From positions 1 to 64,000 of the forward strand of contig CAJTEW010000001.1 of NCBI GenBank assembly GCA_910575605.1: a DNA stretch of 64,000 nt, given 5' to 3'. Positions 16,795 through 25,673 of the stretch are shown here, piece after piece; within the stretch, counting starts at the first letter, position 1; the number at the start of each line of letters is the position of its first letter. The notes below the pieces were generated by a model. The model was not told the DNA's origin, did no database searches, and saw only the letters and a list, made by a program, of their open reading frames with translations. This stretch comes from Lachnospiraceae bacterium (lineage in GTDB: Bacteria > Bacillota > Clostridia > Lachnospirales > Lachnospiraceae). The translations under genes and the position numbers were made by a program.

Positions 16795-17463
16795 ATGAAG
16801 AAGAATATAGTAATCGACAAAGATATGAAGAAAAAATGGCCTGCGGTCCGTTTAGGATGTATTCAGTACAAGGTGAGGGTTGAGAAGAAAAACGAGGGCT
16901 TGTGGGCTTACCTGAAAAAGGATATTTACAAAAAGGCAAGGGACGCCATTTTTGATTACGGTATAAATGAAATTCCCAATGTCAGAGAGTCCCGAGCCGC
17001 CTACAAGGCCTTCGGAAAAGATCCCAGCAGATACCGCGTTTCCTCCGAAGCCTTGCTTCGAAGAATTGGTCAGGGCAAGGGGCTTTATGAGATAAATACA
17101 GTTGTGGACACCAACAACCTTATATCCATCGTGTCCGGATTTTCCGTCGGGTCCTACGATACAGCCTGCATAGAAGAGGAGTTGACCTTCCGTATCGGCC
17201 GGGAGGGGGAAACCTATAAAGGCATCGGAAAAGATGAAATCAAAATAGATGTGCTTCCTGTGATCGCCGATAAAAGGGGACCTATTGGAAGCTCCACCAG
17301 CGATTCCGAACGCGCTATGATAACCGAAAATACTGCTGAAGTTCTGATGCTCATCTATTCCTTTTCAGACAATAAAGATTTAGAGAAAGCATTGGAATCA
17401 GGAAAAGAATATATTCGCACATACACTAGCGCCGCAGAAATAGAAGCCTGGATTGTAGAGTGA
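16795..17463 (+). CDS. B3/B4 (tRNA-editing-like) domain protein
   Basis: A 222-residue stand-alone version of the B3/B4 domain found in the phenylalanyl-tRNA synthetase beta subunit, where it performs editing. Family marks visible are IPNVRESRAAYKAFGKDPS (residues 60-80), INTVVDTNNLISI (near 100), GSYD and the late GPIGSSTSDSERAMI. ATG 16795 is preferred over ATG 16786 because GGAG (16780-16783) is too close to the latter. It may be co-transcribed with degV. The function of stand-alone B3/B4 proteins is unproven; trans-editing of misacylated tRNA is a guess from the fold. Confidence 0.82.
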   Translation: MKKNIVIDKDMKKKWPAVRLGCIQYKVRVEKKNEGLWAYLKKDIYKKARDAIFDYGINEIPNVRESRAAYKAFGKDPSRYRVSSEALLRRIGQGKGLYEINTVVDTNNLISIVSGFSVGSYDTACIEEELTFRIGREGETYKGIGKDEIKIDVLPVIADKRGPIGSSTSDSERAMITENTAEVLMLIYSFSDNKDLEKALESGKEYIRTYTSAAEIEAWIVE

Positions 17464-17466
17464 AAT

Positions 17467-17520
17467 AAAAAACCCCGAAAAATAAGGAGACTGCCTGCTC
17501 CTTATTTTTCGGGGTTTTTT
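17467..17520. terminator. Strong bidirectional terminator
   Basis: A perfect 23-bp inverted repeat with an 8-base loop; each outer end is a run of six A or T around a CCCCG/CGGGG core. It serves both the B3/B4 gene (plus) and the NSS transporter (minus), which converge here. Confidence 0.95.
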
Positions 17521-17528
17521 TGTAATTT

Positions 17529-18884
17529 TTATATTGTAATAAATCCTAATCCGCTTGCCACAGAACTTGCCAATATCAGTACAAGGAAGATGGGCGCCAC
17601 CCATTTAATGATAATGGTATACATTCCTTCTGCCTTAAAGGACCCGTCTGTTGCCTTCACTTCATCTGCAAGTGTTTTCGGTTTAATAATGAATCCGATA
17701 AAGACACAGGTGAAGAATGCGACAATCGGCATCAGCACGCTGTTACTTACAAAATCCATAATATCAAGAATGGACAGATTCATCCAGCTTATAAAGGAGA
17801 GCGGACCAAAGCCTAAGGAGGCCGGAATTCCAAGCCCCAGTGAAAGTACAGTTACAAAGATACTGGCACTTTTACGGCTCCATCCGAACTTATCACGGAA
17901 GATAGATACAATCGTTTCCATGAGTGAAATCGCAGAGGTAAGGGCGGCAAAAAATACGAGCACAAAGAAAATGGTTCCAATTACGCCGCCAAATTTCATA
18001 CTGTTAAACACTTTCGGAAGCGTCATAAACATAAGCCCGGGTCCAGCGTTCAGCGCACTTCTGTCTCCGCCGGAAAATGCGAAAACAGCGGGAATGATCA
18101 TAAGGCCTGCAAGGAATGCGATACCAGTATCAAAGATCTCTATCTGACGGACAGAGCTTTCCAGGTTATTGTCCTTCTTCATATAAGAGCCGTAGGTGAT
18201 CATAATACCCATTGCAAGGGACATGGAGTAAAAGAGCTGTCCCATAGCGGCAAGGATTGTTACAGCTGATACATCGGACATGTGGGGCTTGAGATAATAG
18301 ACAACCCCTTCCATCGCACCATCCAAGGTCAATCCATATACAGCAATGATAATCGTAAGGATAACGAGAATGGGCATCATGATTTTGCTCACCTTCTCAA
18401 TTCCCTTTTCAACACCGCATAATACAATGACTGCTGTGAAAGCCATGAAAACGAAAAACCAGCCGATAGGCTCAAAGGTTCCACTTATAAAATCTGAAAA
18501 ATACGTATCCCCTGCTGAATCTTTTACGCCTCCGGTTACGAATACAGTAAAATACTTAACTACCCATCCGCCGATTACAGAGTAATAGGGAAAAATAATA
18601 ATGGGAACGGCTGACGCCAGTACGCCTACAAAGCCAAAACGCCTGTCCAAAGACTTGAAGGCTCCAATTGCGCTTAAACCTGTTTTCCTTCCAAGGGCAA
18701 TCTCTGCTGTCATAAGGGTAAAGCCAAAGGTAACAGCCAGAATCAGGTAAATAAGCAGAAATGTTCCGCCGCCGTATTTAGCTGCAAGATACGGGAATCT
18801 CCAGATATTTCCAAGGCCGACTGCCGAACCGGACGCTGCCAGAACGAAGCCCAGTTTGCTGGTAAAATTGCTTCTTTTCTTCAT
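17529..18884 (-). CDS. Sodium-dependent neurotransmitter-symporter (NSS/SNF) family transporter
   Basis: A 451-residue LeuT-fold transporter that would use the Na+ gradient to import an amino acid or related amine. The N-terminus carries the NSS signature (LGFVLAASGSAVGLGNIWRF), where TM1 contributes Na+ and substrate ligands, followed by FPYLAAKYGGGTF. The unwound TM6 region (LFYSMSLAMGIMITYGSY) and the TM8 region (ALTSAISLMETIV) are recognisable. About eleven hydrophobic segments are seen, as in many bacterial members. GAGGAGGA precedes the ATG. It forms a single-gene unit with its own promoter and a shared terminator. Confidence 0.93.
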   Translation of the reverse strand: MKKRSNFTSKLGFVLAASGSAVGLGNIWRFPYLAAKYGGGTFLLIYLILAVTFGFTLMTAEIALGRKTGLSAIGAFKSLDRRFGFVGVLASAVPIIIFPYYSVIGGWVVKYFTVFVTGGVKDSAGDTYFSDFISGTFEPIGWFFVFMAFTAVIVLCGVEKGIEKVSKIMMPILVILTIIIAVYGLTLDGAMEGVVYYLKPHMSDVSAVTILAAMGQLFYSMSLAMGIMITYGSYMKKDNNLESSVRQIEIFDTGIAFLAGLMIIPAVFAFSGGDRSALNAGPGLMFMTLPKVFNSMKFGGVIGTIFFVLVFFAALTSAISLMETIVSIFRDKFGWSRKSASIFVTVLSLGLGIPASLGFGPLSFISWMNLSILDIMDFVSNSVLMPIVAFFTCVFIGFIIKPKTLADEVKATDGSFKAEGMYTIIIKWVAPIFLVLILASSVASGLGFITI

Positions 18885-18940
18885 AAAATAAAATCCTCCT
18901 CATCTTATCATTACATTCCAAAAAAGAACAAATTTAATAT

Positions 18941-18969
18941 ATTATCCCACGAAAAGATATATTTTTCAA
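18941..18969 (-). promoter_or_regulatory. Promoter for the NSS transporter
   Basis: On the minus strand, TTGAAA (18969-18964), a 17-base spacer and GATAAT (18946-18941). It is divergent from the fapA promoter 33 bp away. Confidence 0.6.
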
Positions 18970-19001
18970 CAAATATTTTTCAGATAGGTAAAATTTAGTG
19001 C

Positions 19002-19031
19002 TTGCTAAAGAGCACCATTACAGGATACAAT
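19002..19031 (+). promoter_or_regulatory. Promoter for the FapA-like gene
   Basis: TTGCTA (19002-19007), an 18-base spacer and TACAAT (19026-19031), with AAGGAGGTGGG before the ATG at 19073. Confidence 0.55.
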
Positions 19032-19072
19032 GATAATATAGAATATACAAATATCAAGGAGGTGGGACGTGC

Positions 19073-20956
19073 ATGGGAATAAGAAATTCATTTTTGTTCC
19101 GGCTGTTTAACTCTGTGCAGGCAGCGGACGGCCAGGGACAGACAGCGGAAGAGATAATCGGGGATGTCATAGATCAGGTTACAGAGGAAGAAAGAAGAGA
19201 GGAAGAACATTTAATAAAAGAAGAAGCTTCGCTTCCTCCGCCGGGCATAAAGGAACTGGAGCTTCCGTGGGATCATGCATTAATAAGGCTTTATGATTTA
19301 TGGACAGATCAGACCGGTGAGCATCCAAGGCTCAGTCTGTATCTGGAGGGTGTGGCAGAGGATAAAGAGGATAAGGAGCTTAAGAGGCTGGAAAGAGAGC
19401 TGGGAGAAGTGGCGAAGAGACGTCTCAAGGAAGCCATTCCCAAAAGGCCGGATGGGACCAAAGAACAGAAGGGGCCGGATGTATCTAATGAGCTGGATGT
19501 TTTAGCTGCTCTGGAGGCTTTGGATAACCCGGACGGCCAGGAAGCCTTGATGGGCCAGGAGGAACTTTACGGCCAGGAGAATCTGCCGGAAGAAGAGATG
19601 GAGAAACCAGAGGATCCTATACTTGACGCGCTGCCTTATGTATTTCTTTCATCGGATAAGATGGCTGCATGGATTATGGTATTTCCACCGACAGGCACAG
19701 GAAAAGAGGCAGACCAGGAGATGCTTATGGAGGCACTAAAGGAAAAAGGAGTTACATTCGGCATTACAGAGGAATTCATAGAAGGTCTGTCTGATGAGCC
19801 GGAGCAGTATTTCCATATGTTTCCAGCAGCAAAGGGAGAAGAAGCGGTTCAGGGGAAGGATGGATACATTGTAGATTCGTTTCCACGTATTATTGAGCGT
19901 AAGTTTGAGGTGGATGAGCATGACCGTGTGGATTATGCTTCTTTGAACCTGATTCAGAATGCAGATAAAGGAGATGTCATTTGTGAGGCAGTTCTGCCTA
20001 CAAAGGGAGTGGCGGGAAGCACAGTGCTGGGGCAGAAGCTTTCCGCGAAGGACGGAAAAGCAGTGAAGCTCCCGAAAGGCAGAAATACAGAAATAAGCGA
20101 GGACGGAACAAAGCTTCTGGCTCTTCAGGCCGGGCATGTGGAATTTAATAATGGGAGCTTTCAGGTAAAGACTGTAATGGAAATTGACAGTAATGTGGAT
20201 TATAACACAGGGAATATTAATTTCCTTGGCGATGTACATATCAAGGGCGATGTGTGCAGCGGCTTTACAGTACGGGCCGTGGGAGACATTACCGTAGACG
20301 GTGTTGTGGAGTCAGGAAATGTGGAAGCTGGCGGTGATTTGATTGTTGTAAAGGGTATTGTAGGAGACAGGGATTCTGTTGTTAAGGCACACAGGGATAT
20401 TTATGCAAAATATCTGGAAAACAGCATTGTCCATACAAAAGGGAATCTGCACACTGACTGTATCCTTCACAGTGACGTGTACTGTGACGGGGAGATAAAG
20501 GTCTGTACCGGAAAGGGTGTAGTAATTGGAGGAAAGCTTCGGGCAGCCCGGGGAATGGAGGCAAAGATTGTAGGTTCTAAGTCTGGAAGTGCGACGGTGG
20601 TAAAGCTTGGAGGACAGCCTTGTGCAGATTTTGAAAAAAAGCTTCTTGTTAAGGAAAATGAGGACTTAAAAAAGGAGATGGCGAAGCTGGAAAAACAGCC
20701 GGAAAGCCCGTCAAGGACAACGCGTATGAACAAGATACGGCTGGATCTTTCCGTGAACGGTATGAAGATGAACCGGTTTGAACAAGACATGGATAGGATA
20801 AAGGATAAGCTTGACAAGCAGGGCGGTATCAGGCTGCGGTGTCAGATTGCATATCCGGGAGTTTCGCTTTCTGTGGGAGATGAAAAGTCACAGCTTACAA
20901 GAGAAACCAGCTCATGCAATGCAAGGCTCGTGGAGGGAGAAATCCGCTGGACATAA
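19073..20956 (+). CDS. FapA / DUF342 domain protein
   Basis: A 627-residue cytoplasmic protein. The N-terminal third (to about residue 190) is charged and low in complexity, with KPEDPILDA at its end. Residues about 270-560 form the DUF342 (FapA) region: a repeated right-handed beta-helix with a turn roughly every 18 residues (GNINFLGDVHIKGDV, VRAVGDITVDGVVESGNV, GGDLIVVKGIVGD). The C-terminus is a coiled coil (about 555-600). FapA proteins have been linked to flagellar assembly or membrane-localised two-component control, but many lie, as here, far from flagellar genes. No partner is adjacent, so the role is open. Confidence 0.85.
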   Translation: MGIRNSFLFRLFNSVQAADGQGQTAEEIIGDVIDQVTEEERREEEHLIKEEASLPPPGIKELELPWDHALIRLYDLWTDQTGEHPRLSLYLEGVAEDKEDKELKRLERELGEVAKRRLKEAIPKRPDGTKEQKGPDVSNELDVLAALEALDNPDGQEALMGQEELYGQENLPEEEMEKPEDPILDALPYVFLSSDKMAAWIMVFPPTGTGKEADQEMLMEALKEKGVTFGITEEFIEGLSDEPEQYFHMFPAAKGEEAVQGKDGYIVDSFPRIIERKFEVDEHDRVDYASLNLIQNADKGDVICEAVLPTKGVAGSTVLGQKLSAKDGKAVKLPKGRNTEISEDGTKLLALQAGHVEFNNGSFQVKTVMEIDSNVDYNTGNINFLGDVHIKGDVCSGFTVRAVGDITVDGVVESGNVEAGGDLIVVKGIVGDRDSVVKAHRDIYAKYLENSIVHTKGNLHTDCILHSDVYCDGEIKVCTGKGVVIGGKLRAARGMEAKIVGSKSGSATVVKLGGQPCADFEKKLLVKENEDLKKEMAKLEKQPESPSRTTRMNKIRLDLSVNGMKMNRFEQDMDRIKDKLDKQGGIRLRCQIAYPGVSLSVGDEKSQLTRETSSCNARLVEGEIRWT

Positions 20957-20973
20957 AAGATTTTAAATTTTGA

Positions 20974-21002
20974 TTGACAGAATTACCCGGATGTGGTAGA
21001 TT
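20974..21002 (+). promoter_or_regulatory. SigA-type promoter for infC-rpmI-rplT
   Basis: TTGACA (20974-20979), a 17-base spacer and TAGATT (20997-21002). Transcription from here would include the attenuator leader. Confidence 0.75.
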
Positions 21003-21030
21003 ATTAATTGCGGAAAGCGAAAAATAAAGT

Positions 21031-21170
21031 AGAGTATCCACTCTCACCATAGCACAATCGGGTGACTATTGGTTCAATACCGGGTAACGAGATTTTATTT
21101 GTATATTATAATCTTATGATACGGATATAGGTAAGTGGATAGTCTGCGCGCTATTCACTTATTTTATTTG
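21031..21170 (+). ncRNA. L20-type autoregulatory leader with attenuator
   Basis: The leader ends in a terminator-like hairpin, AAGTGGATAG (21133-21142) / CTATTCACTT (21151-21160), followed by ATTTTATTT. TATCCACT at 21035-21042 is fully complementary to AGTGGATA at 21134-21141, so the 5' part of the leader can pair with the 5' arm of the terminator and exclude it. This is the logic of the Firmicutes infC/L20 leader, in which ribosomal protein L20 shifts the balance toward termination. No covariance search was run. Confidence 0.75.
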
Positions 21171-21186
21171 ATGGGGGTGCACAACA

Positions 21187-21693
21187 ATTAGCGATTTAAT
21201 GATTAACGGGCAGATCAGAGACAGGGAAGTAAGAGTTATCGGAGAGAATGGAGACCAGTTAGGTATTATGCCGATTAAAGAGGCAATGCGCCTGGCACAG
21301 GAAGCTGAGCTGGATTTGGTGAAGATTGCTCCGAAGGCCCAGCCGCCGGTATGTAAGATTATTGACTACGGCAAATACAGGTATGAGCTTGCCAGAAAAG
21401 AAAAAGAGGCGAGGAAAAAGCAGAAGATTGTAGAAGTGAAGGAAGTGCGTCTTTCACCAAATATTGACACGAATGATTTGAATACAAAGGTCAATAATGC
21501 TAAGAAGTTTATTTCTAAGGGCAATAAGGTAAAGGTTACCCTGCGTTTCAGAGGGCGCGAGATGGCGCATGTACAGCAGACTAAGCATATTTTAGACGAC
21601 TTTGCAGGACTGCTTGCGGACGTGGCATCTGTGGAGAAGCAGCCGAAGCTGGAAGGCAGGAGCATGAGTATGGTTTTAACTGAAAAACGTTAA
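21187..21693 (+). CDS. infC: Translation initiation factor IF-3
   Basis: A 168-residue IF-3, which binds the 30S subunit, prevents subunit joining and enforces correct start codon choice. The N-domain (MINGQIRDREVRVIGENGDQ), linker helix (YELARKEKEARKKQK) and C-domain (VKVTLRFRGREMAHVQQ) are complete. I place the start at ATT 21187, giving a MISDL leader. GGGGGTG at 21173-21179 is 7 bases before ATT but 19 bases before the first ATG (21199). AUU is the conserved IF-3 start codon, through which IF-3 represses its own translation. It is first gene of the infC-rpmI-rplT operon. Confidence 0.95.
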   Translation: MSDLMINGQIRDREVRVIGENGDQLGIMPIKEAMRLAQEAELDLVKIAPKAQPPVCKIIDYGKYRYELARKEKEARKKQKIVEVKEVRLSPNIDTNDLNTKVNNAKKFISKGNKVKVTLRFRGREMAHVQQTKHILDDFAGLLADVASVEKQPKLEGRSMSMVLTEKR

Positions 21694-21728
21694 AAATACA
21701 TTAAAAAGAATTGAAGGAGGAGCATATC

Positions 21729-21926
21729 ATGCCAAAAATTAAAACTAATAGAGCGGCTGCAAAGCGCTTCAAAAAGACAGGTACAGGAAAATTAAAAAGA
21801 AATAAAGCTTACAAGAGCCATATCTTAACAAAGAAATCTTCTAAGAGAAAGAGAAACTTAAGACAGTCAACAATTACAGATGAAACAAATGTAAAGAATA
21901 TGAAGAAAGTATTACCTTATCTGTAA
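21729..21926 (+). CDS. rpmI: 50S ribosomal protein L35
   Basis: A 65-residue, very basic protein ([20 protein letters not shown] start) of the large ribosomal subunit. ATG 21729 follows GAAGGAGGAG at a normal distance; the upstream in-frame ATG at 21711 lies before that site and is not used. It sits between infC and rplT in the universal order. Confidence 0.98.
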   Translation: MPKIKTNRAAAKRFKKTGTGKLKRNKAYKSHILTKKSSKRKRNLRQSTITDETNVKNMKKVLPYL

Positions 21927-21954
21927 GATGAAGGTATGAAGGAGGAGATAAGAC

Positions 21955-22311
21955 ATGGCAAGAATTAAAGGCGGACTTAACGCAAAAAAAAGACACAATA
22001 GAACTTTAAAACTGGCGAAGGGATACAGGGGAGCGCGCTCCAAGCAGTACAGGGTAGCAAAGCAGTCTGTTATGAGAGCGCTTGCATCTTCCTATGCGGG
22101 AAGAAAGCAGCGTAAGCGCCAGATGCGCCAGCTTTGGATTGCACGTATCAATGCAGCAGCAAGAATGAATGGTTTATCCTATAGCAAGCTTATGCACGGA
22201 CTTAAGCTGGCTGATGTTGATATGAACAGAAAGATGTTAGCAGAGATGGCTGTAAATGATGCAGAGGGCTTTCAGACAGTTGCAGAGCTTGCCAAGAGTA
22301 AGCTTGCATAA
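21955..22311 (+). CDS. rplT: 50S ribosomal protein L20
   Basis: A 118-residue basic protein needed early in 50S assembly, with the typical start [20 protein letters not shown] and the C-terminal [19 protein letters not shown] segment. L20 is also the expected effector of the leader at 21031-21170, closing an autoregulatory loop for the operon. Confidence 0.98.
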   Translation: MARIKGGLNAKKRHNRTLKLAKGYRGARSKQYRVAKQSVMRALASSYAGRKQRKRQMRQLWIARINAAARMNGLSYSKLMHGLKLADVDMNRKMLAEMAVNDAEGFQTVAELAKSKLA

Positions 22312-22344
22312 GATAATTTCATCCTGAGATAAACATGAGTAGAA

Positions 22345-22380
22345 AAGGACCAGATTCTTGAAAGAATCTGGTCCTTAATT
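22345..22380. terminator. Terminator between rplT and the AraC gene
   Basis: A 13-15 bp perfect stem (AAGGACCAGATTC / GAATCTGGTCCTT) with a small loop. Its right arm overlaps the stop codon of the convergent AraC gene, so it probably serves both strands. Confidence 0.85.
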
Positions 22381-23247
22381 TCGCGCATTTTTGCGGTATT
22401 CGGAAGGTGTCATATGCATCACTGTGCAGAAATGAGAAGTAAAGGTATTTGTCTTCTGAAAACCGCACCCATTTGCAACCTCTTTGATAGTATAATCTGT
22501 TGTTTCAAGAAGGATTCTTGCCTTAGAAATCCTAAGCTTTAAGAGATAGCTATATGGGGTCTCACCTACAACCTTCTTAAAGGCAGATATAAAGTAGGTT
22601 TTTGACAGATGGCACATCCGGGCAAGATCTTCAAGATTGATAGATTCTGTATAATGCTGGTTAATATAAGTGACAACCTGAAGGATTCCCTGCTGATAAT
22701 GGGAGGACTGCCCTGTGCGGGTTCCCTTTTTCTGGAATTCAGCCTCAATAAAAGAGGCGGTAATAAGTGCAGCAAGATGAAGGAGATTATCCTTATCACA
22801 GGCTGCTCCGTTATTAAATTCATTTTTAAATAATTGAATATAGGCCTTTTGATCCTTTGTAAGCTCAAACCGCCAGTCGAATTTTCGGCCGACATATCCC
22901 TTCTGCCTTAGGATATCCTCAAGGAAGTCCTTGTCCACAATAATATTATCATAAGCAATATTTGTTACAAGGGACTTAAATCCATGTTCTTCCCCGCTTT
23001 GTATGGGATAAACATAACCAGCTTCTCCGAAATAAACTGTGTCGGCACACGTAGCAAGAGGAATAGGACCGTAAGGGATAAGAAATTCGTATGCATGATG
23101 TCTGTGTCGGTAAGGAAGAGAGGTACGCTCCGCAGAGTCGATAAAAGAAACAATCGAGAGTACATCACAATAGTAGTGGTCACAATTCCTGCTTATAAAA
23201 TTCTTATCGGCATGGTGAGCGGAAAACAAGTGCATAGGCTGTTTCAT
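22375..23247 (-). CDS. AraC-family transcriptional regulator
   Basis: A 290-residue regulator with an N-terminal cupin-like ligand domain (residues 30-160, RHRHHAYEFLIPYGPIPLA) and two C-terminal helix-turn-helix motifs. The first reads INLEDLARMCHLSKTYFISA and the second YTIKEVANGCGFQKTNTF, ending with MTPSEYRK. ATG 23247 is preferred over GTG 23256 because AAAGGAG overlaps the GTG. Its likely targets are itself or the MFS/phospholipase-like genes upstream on the same strand. The ligand is unknown. Confidence 0.92.
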   Translation of the reverse strand: MKQPMHLFSAHHADKNFISRNCDHYYCDVLSIVSFIDSAERTSLPYRHRHHAYEFLIPYGPIPLATCADTVYFGEAGYVYPIQSGEEHGFKSLVTNIAYDNIIVDKDFLEDILRQKGYVGRKFDWRFELTKDQKAYIQLFKNEFNNGAACDKDNLLHLAALITASFIEAEFQKKGTRTGQSSHYQQGILQVVTYINQHYTESINLEDLARMCHLSKTYFISAFKKVVGETPYSYLLKLRISKARILLETTDYTIKEVANGCGFQKTNTFTSHFCTVMHMTPSEYRKNARN

Positions 23248-23335
23248 ACTTACCACTCCTTTTTGTTCTTTATCTTTTTTTTACTTCTCTAATTTAAGAA
23301 TACCATAAGAAAAAATTTTACTGTAATAAAAATAC

Positions 23336-23361
23336 TCGGAATGTTAATATTTGTTCGGAAT
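23336..23361 (-). promoter_or_regulatory. Direct repeat upstream of the AraC gene
   Basis: TCGGAAT occurs at 23336-23342 and 23355-23361, 19 bp apart start to start, about 90-115 bp before the AraC start. AraC-type proteins commonly bind direct half-sites about two helical turns apart, so this is a candidate operator. Confidence 0.35.
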
Positions 23362-23368
23362 ATTAGGA

Positions 23369-24607
23369 TTACCTTTCCCTTAAGCGTTCTGCCCTGCCGA
23401 ATAAAAGGAAGCCGATAAAAAACATGACTGCAAGAGATCCTACGCCTGCGTTTGGACTTCCGGTTGCCTGACTGATAAAAGATACAAGAAATGTACCGAA
23501 AAAGGAGGCGCCTTTTCCGCATATGTCCAGAAGTCCGAAGTATTCACCGGACTTTTCTGCGGGAATAATTTTAGCAAAATAAGAGCGGGAGAGAGCCTGT
23601 ATGGCACCTTGGAACATGCCGACTAATACGGCAAGCACCCAGAAATCAAACTGACTGTCAAGGCCTATTGCATAGAGGGCGATAAGAAAATATGCACCGA
23701 TACATATCCGTATAAGCCTGGCGGAAAGGAGGCTTTTGGAAAGCCTTCCGAAGATAAGGGCGCACGGAAATGCAACAATCTGTGTCAGAAGCAGTGCCAG
23801 AAGAAGGCCGGTACTGTCAAGACCTAAAGAGGTCCCATATGCGGTAGCCATGTCAATGATGGTGTATACGCCGTCAATGTAAAAGAAAAATGCCAGAAGG
23901 AAAAAGAAAATTTTTTTCTCACCGTAGATTTCTTTTAAGGACTTGCCAAGGCGTGAAAAGCTGTTTCTTATCACATGGGCACCGGCGTCTGCAAAATAGA
24001 GCTGTCTGTAATTTTTAAGAAGAGGAAGGGAAGTAAACAGCCACCATCCGGCAGTAATAATAAATGCAATCAACATAGAGGCCTTCATGGAAAGCCCGAT
24101 TTTCTCTGCATTTAATACGATTACAAGACAGACTACAAAGGGGATGCAGCTCCCGATATAGCCCCATGCATAGCCATGGGAGGAGACGGTATCCATACGC
24201 TCTTCTGTAGTCACATCGGTAAGCATGGAATCGTAAAAGACAAGACTGATGGAAAAAGCAGTTTTGGCAATTACAAAAATAACAAGGAAGACAAGCCATG
24301 AGGAGGACACACCTAGAAGCACACAGGAGATTACCCCCACAAAAAGAGCGGCGGTAAATAACCGCTTTTTAAAATTCTTTGTGTCTGCAATGGTGCCAAG
24401 TGTAGGGCCTAATAATGCAACAATCAGAGTAGATATGGAAATAGCATATCCCCAGTATGCCAGATAAGTGGAGGACGCAATCTTTGCGGAATCTGCCAGG
24501 TAGTTAAAGTAAATGGGCAGAATAGTAGTAACAAGGAGTATGAAAGCTGAATTTCCCACATCATACAGAATCCACTGTTTTTCCAAAGAGGTTAACTTTA
24601 GTTTCAT
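23369..24607 (-). CDS. MFS transporter, UMF1/Atg22-like
   Basis: A 412-residue major-facilitator protein with twelve hydrophobic segments. The start LEKQWILYDVGNSAFILLVT and the internal FYDSMLTDVTTEERMDTVSS followed by GYAWGYIGS are typical of the Atg22/UMF1 branch, whose yeast member exports amino acids from the vacuole. Bacterial substrates are unknown. It is 28 bp downstream of the phospholipase-like gene on the same strand, so the two are likely one transcript. AAGGAAG precedes the ATG. Confidence 0.88.
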   Translation of the reverse strand: MKLKLTSLEKQWILYDVGNSAFILLVTTILPIYFNYLADSAKIASSTYLAYWGYAISISTLIVALLGPTLGTIADTKNFKKRLFTAALFVGVISCVLLGVSSSWLVFLVIFVIAKTAFSISLVFYDSMLTDVTTEERMDTVSSHGYAWGYIGSCIPFVVCLVIVLNAEKIGLSMKASMLIAFIITAGWWLFTSLPLLKNYRQLYFADAGAHVIRNSFSRLGKSLKEIYGEKKIFFFLLAFFFYIDGVYTIIDMATAYGTSLGLDSTGLLLALLLTQIVAFPCALIFGRLSKSLLSARLIRICIGAYFLIALYAIGLDSQFDFWVLAVLVGMFQGAIQALSRSYFAKIIPAEKSGEYFGLLDICGKGASFFGTFLVSFISQATGSPNAGVGSLAVMFFIGFLLFGRAERLRER

Positions 24608-24635
24608 AACATATCTTCCTTCCTAAATTATATTA

Positions 24636-25457
24636 TTATATATATAACTGTTCCCAGTTTTCGCCGGCGCCAAACGTAAGAAGAAAACGGGGAGAAAGCT
24701 CTGTACCGTGGTCCAGTACATTAGCATACTGCTGTATCAAAGAAGAGGCAACTGTTACAGCCTCTGTGTACATATTATTTAAAAGTATGCAGTATCTTTT
24801 ACACAGCTCATCTGCCTCTGGCTTCATAATAAGTCCCTGCATGGAATCATATTTTCCGGTGATTTTGAGTGCAAAATATAAAAGCCTGCGCTTATTCTCC
24901 TTTGGTGCATGGAGCAGCTGATGGCATCTTATCATTCCTTTTAAGGAGGCCTTTAACTCCTGGGGGGTAATCGGTTCAAAGCATGGTGCAATGACACAGG
25001 AGGCCTCTTCTGTGGCGTGAATATGTCCGATAGGTATATATTCTGATGGATTAAGTCCGTCCTTTTCCATGAAAAAACGTTCTAACTCTGTCTCTATTTC
25101 ACTGTGGCTTAACCTTGATTCCTGAGACATTTTCTCGATATAAGGATGGCAGGTGCTGTCAAGGGTGAAATGACAGATGAAACCATATAAGTAGGACTTG
25201 AGCGCTTCCTTGTTCTTGCAGGAACTATAGACGGCCGCCGCCTTTTTAAAAAAATCTGCTGCCGGGTGGTCATGCATCTCATAGCCTGTCCGGTTGATTT
25301 CGTTAGAAGATAACGGTTTATTGTAGAAGAGGATATCAGGTCCATGCAGGCCGATGTCATATAGTTCCCGGTATTTTTCAATTGTTTTTCTGTATACGAA
25401 TGGAAGGCAGTCTAAGACTTCCTTTCCAAAACGATAGTGTACATGTGCTGCTGGCAT
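24636..25457 (-). CDS. Zinc-dependent phospholipase C-like protein
   Basis: A 273-residue protein resembling the zinc-dependent phospholipase C family common in Clostridia. His and Asp residues expected to bind the metals are visible: MPAAHVHYRFG at the start, DIGLHGPDILFY near residue 35, HDHPAADFF near residue 63, and YGFICHFTLDSTCHPY near residue 92. No signal peptide is seen, so it probably acts inside the cell, unlike the secreted alpha-toxin type. It is the first gene of a two-gene unit with the MFS transporter. Lipid hydrolysis is assumed from the family only. Confidence 0.75.
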   Translation of the reverse strand: MPAAHVHYRFGKEVLDCLPFVYRKTIEKYRELYDIGLHGPDILFYNKPLSSNEINRTGYEMHDHPAADFFKKAAAVYSSCKNKEALKSYLYGFICHFTLDSTCHPYIEKMSQESRLSHSEIETELERFFMEKDGLNPSEYIPIGHIHATEEASCVIAPCFEPITPQELKASLKGMIRCHQLLHAPKENKRRLLYFALKITGKYDSMQGLIMKPEADELCKRYCILLNNMYTEAVTVASSLIQQYANVLDHGTELSPRFLLTFGAGENWEQLYI

Positions 25458-25574
25458 ATTAAAATAAAAACCCCTTTCCTCTGTAAATTCCCATAATGGG
25501 TAAATATATTATCTCACATTTGGGGGGAATAGGCTAGATGGTTTTGTAAAAAAGTAGGGGATGGGAAATAAGGG

Positions 25575-25602
25575 TTGCTTTGTGGGGGGAGAGGATTATA
25601 AT
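25575..25602 (+). promoter_or_regulatory. SigA-type promoter for the isochorismatase-like gene
   Basis: TTGCTT (25575-25580), a 16-base spacer rich in G and TATAAT (25597-25602). The 25458-25673 gap holds this and nothing else recognisable. Confidence 0.65.
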
Positions 25603-25673
25603 ATAAAGACAAATGGAGTACTGTGAACAAAAGTGAGCAGCTACGCAAATAGAAGAAGAGGGAGATGTGATTT

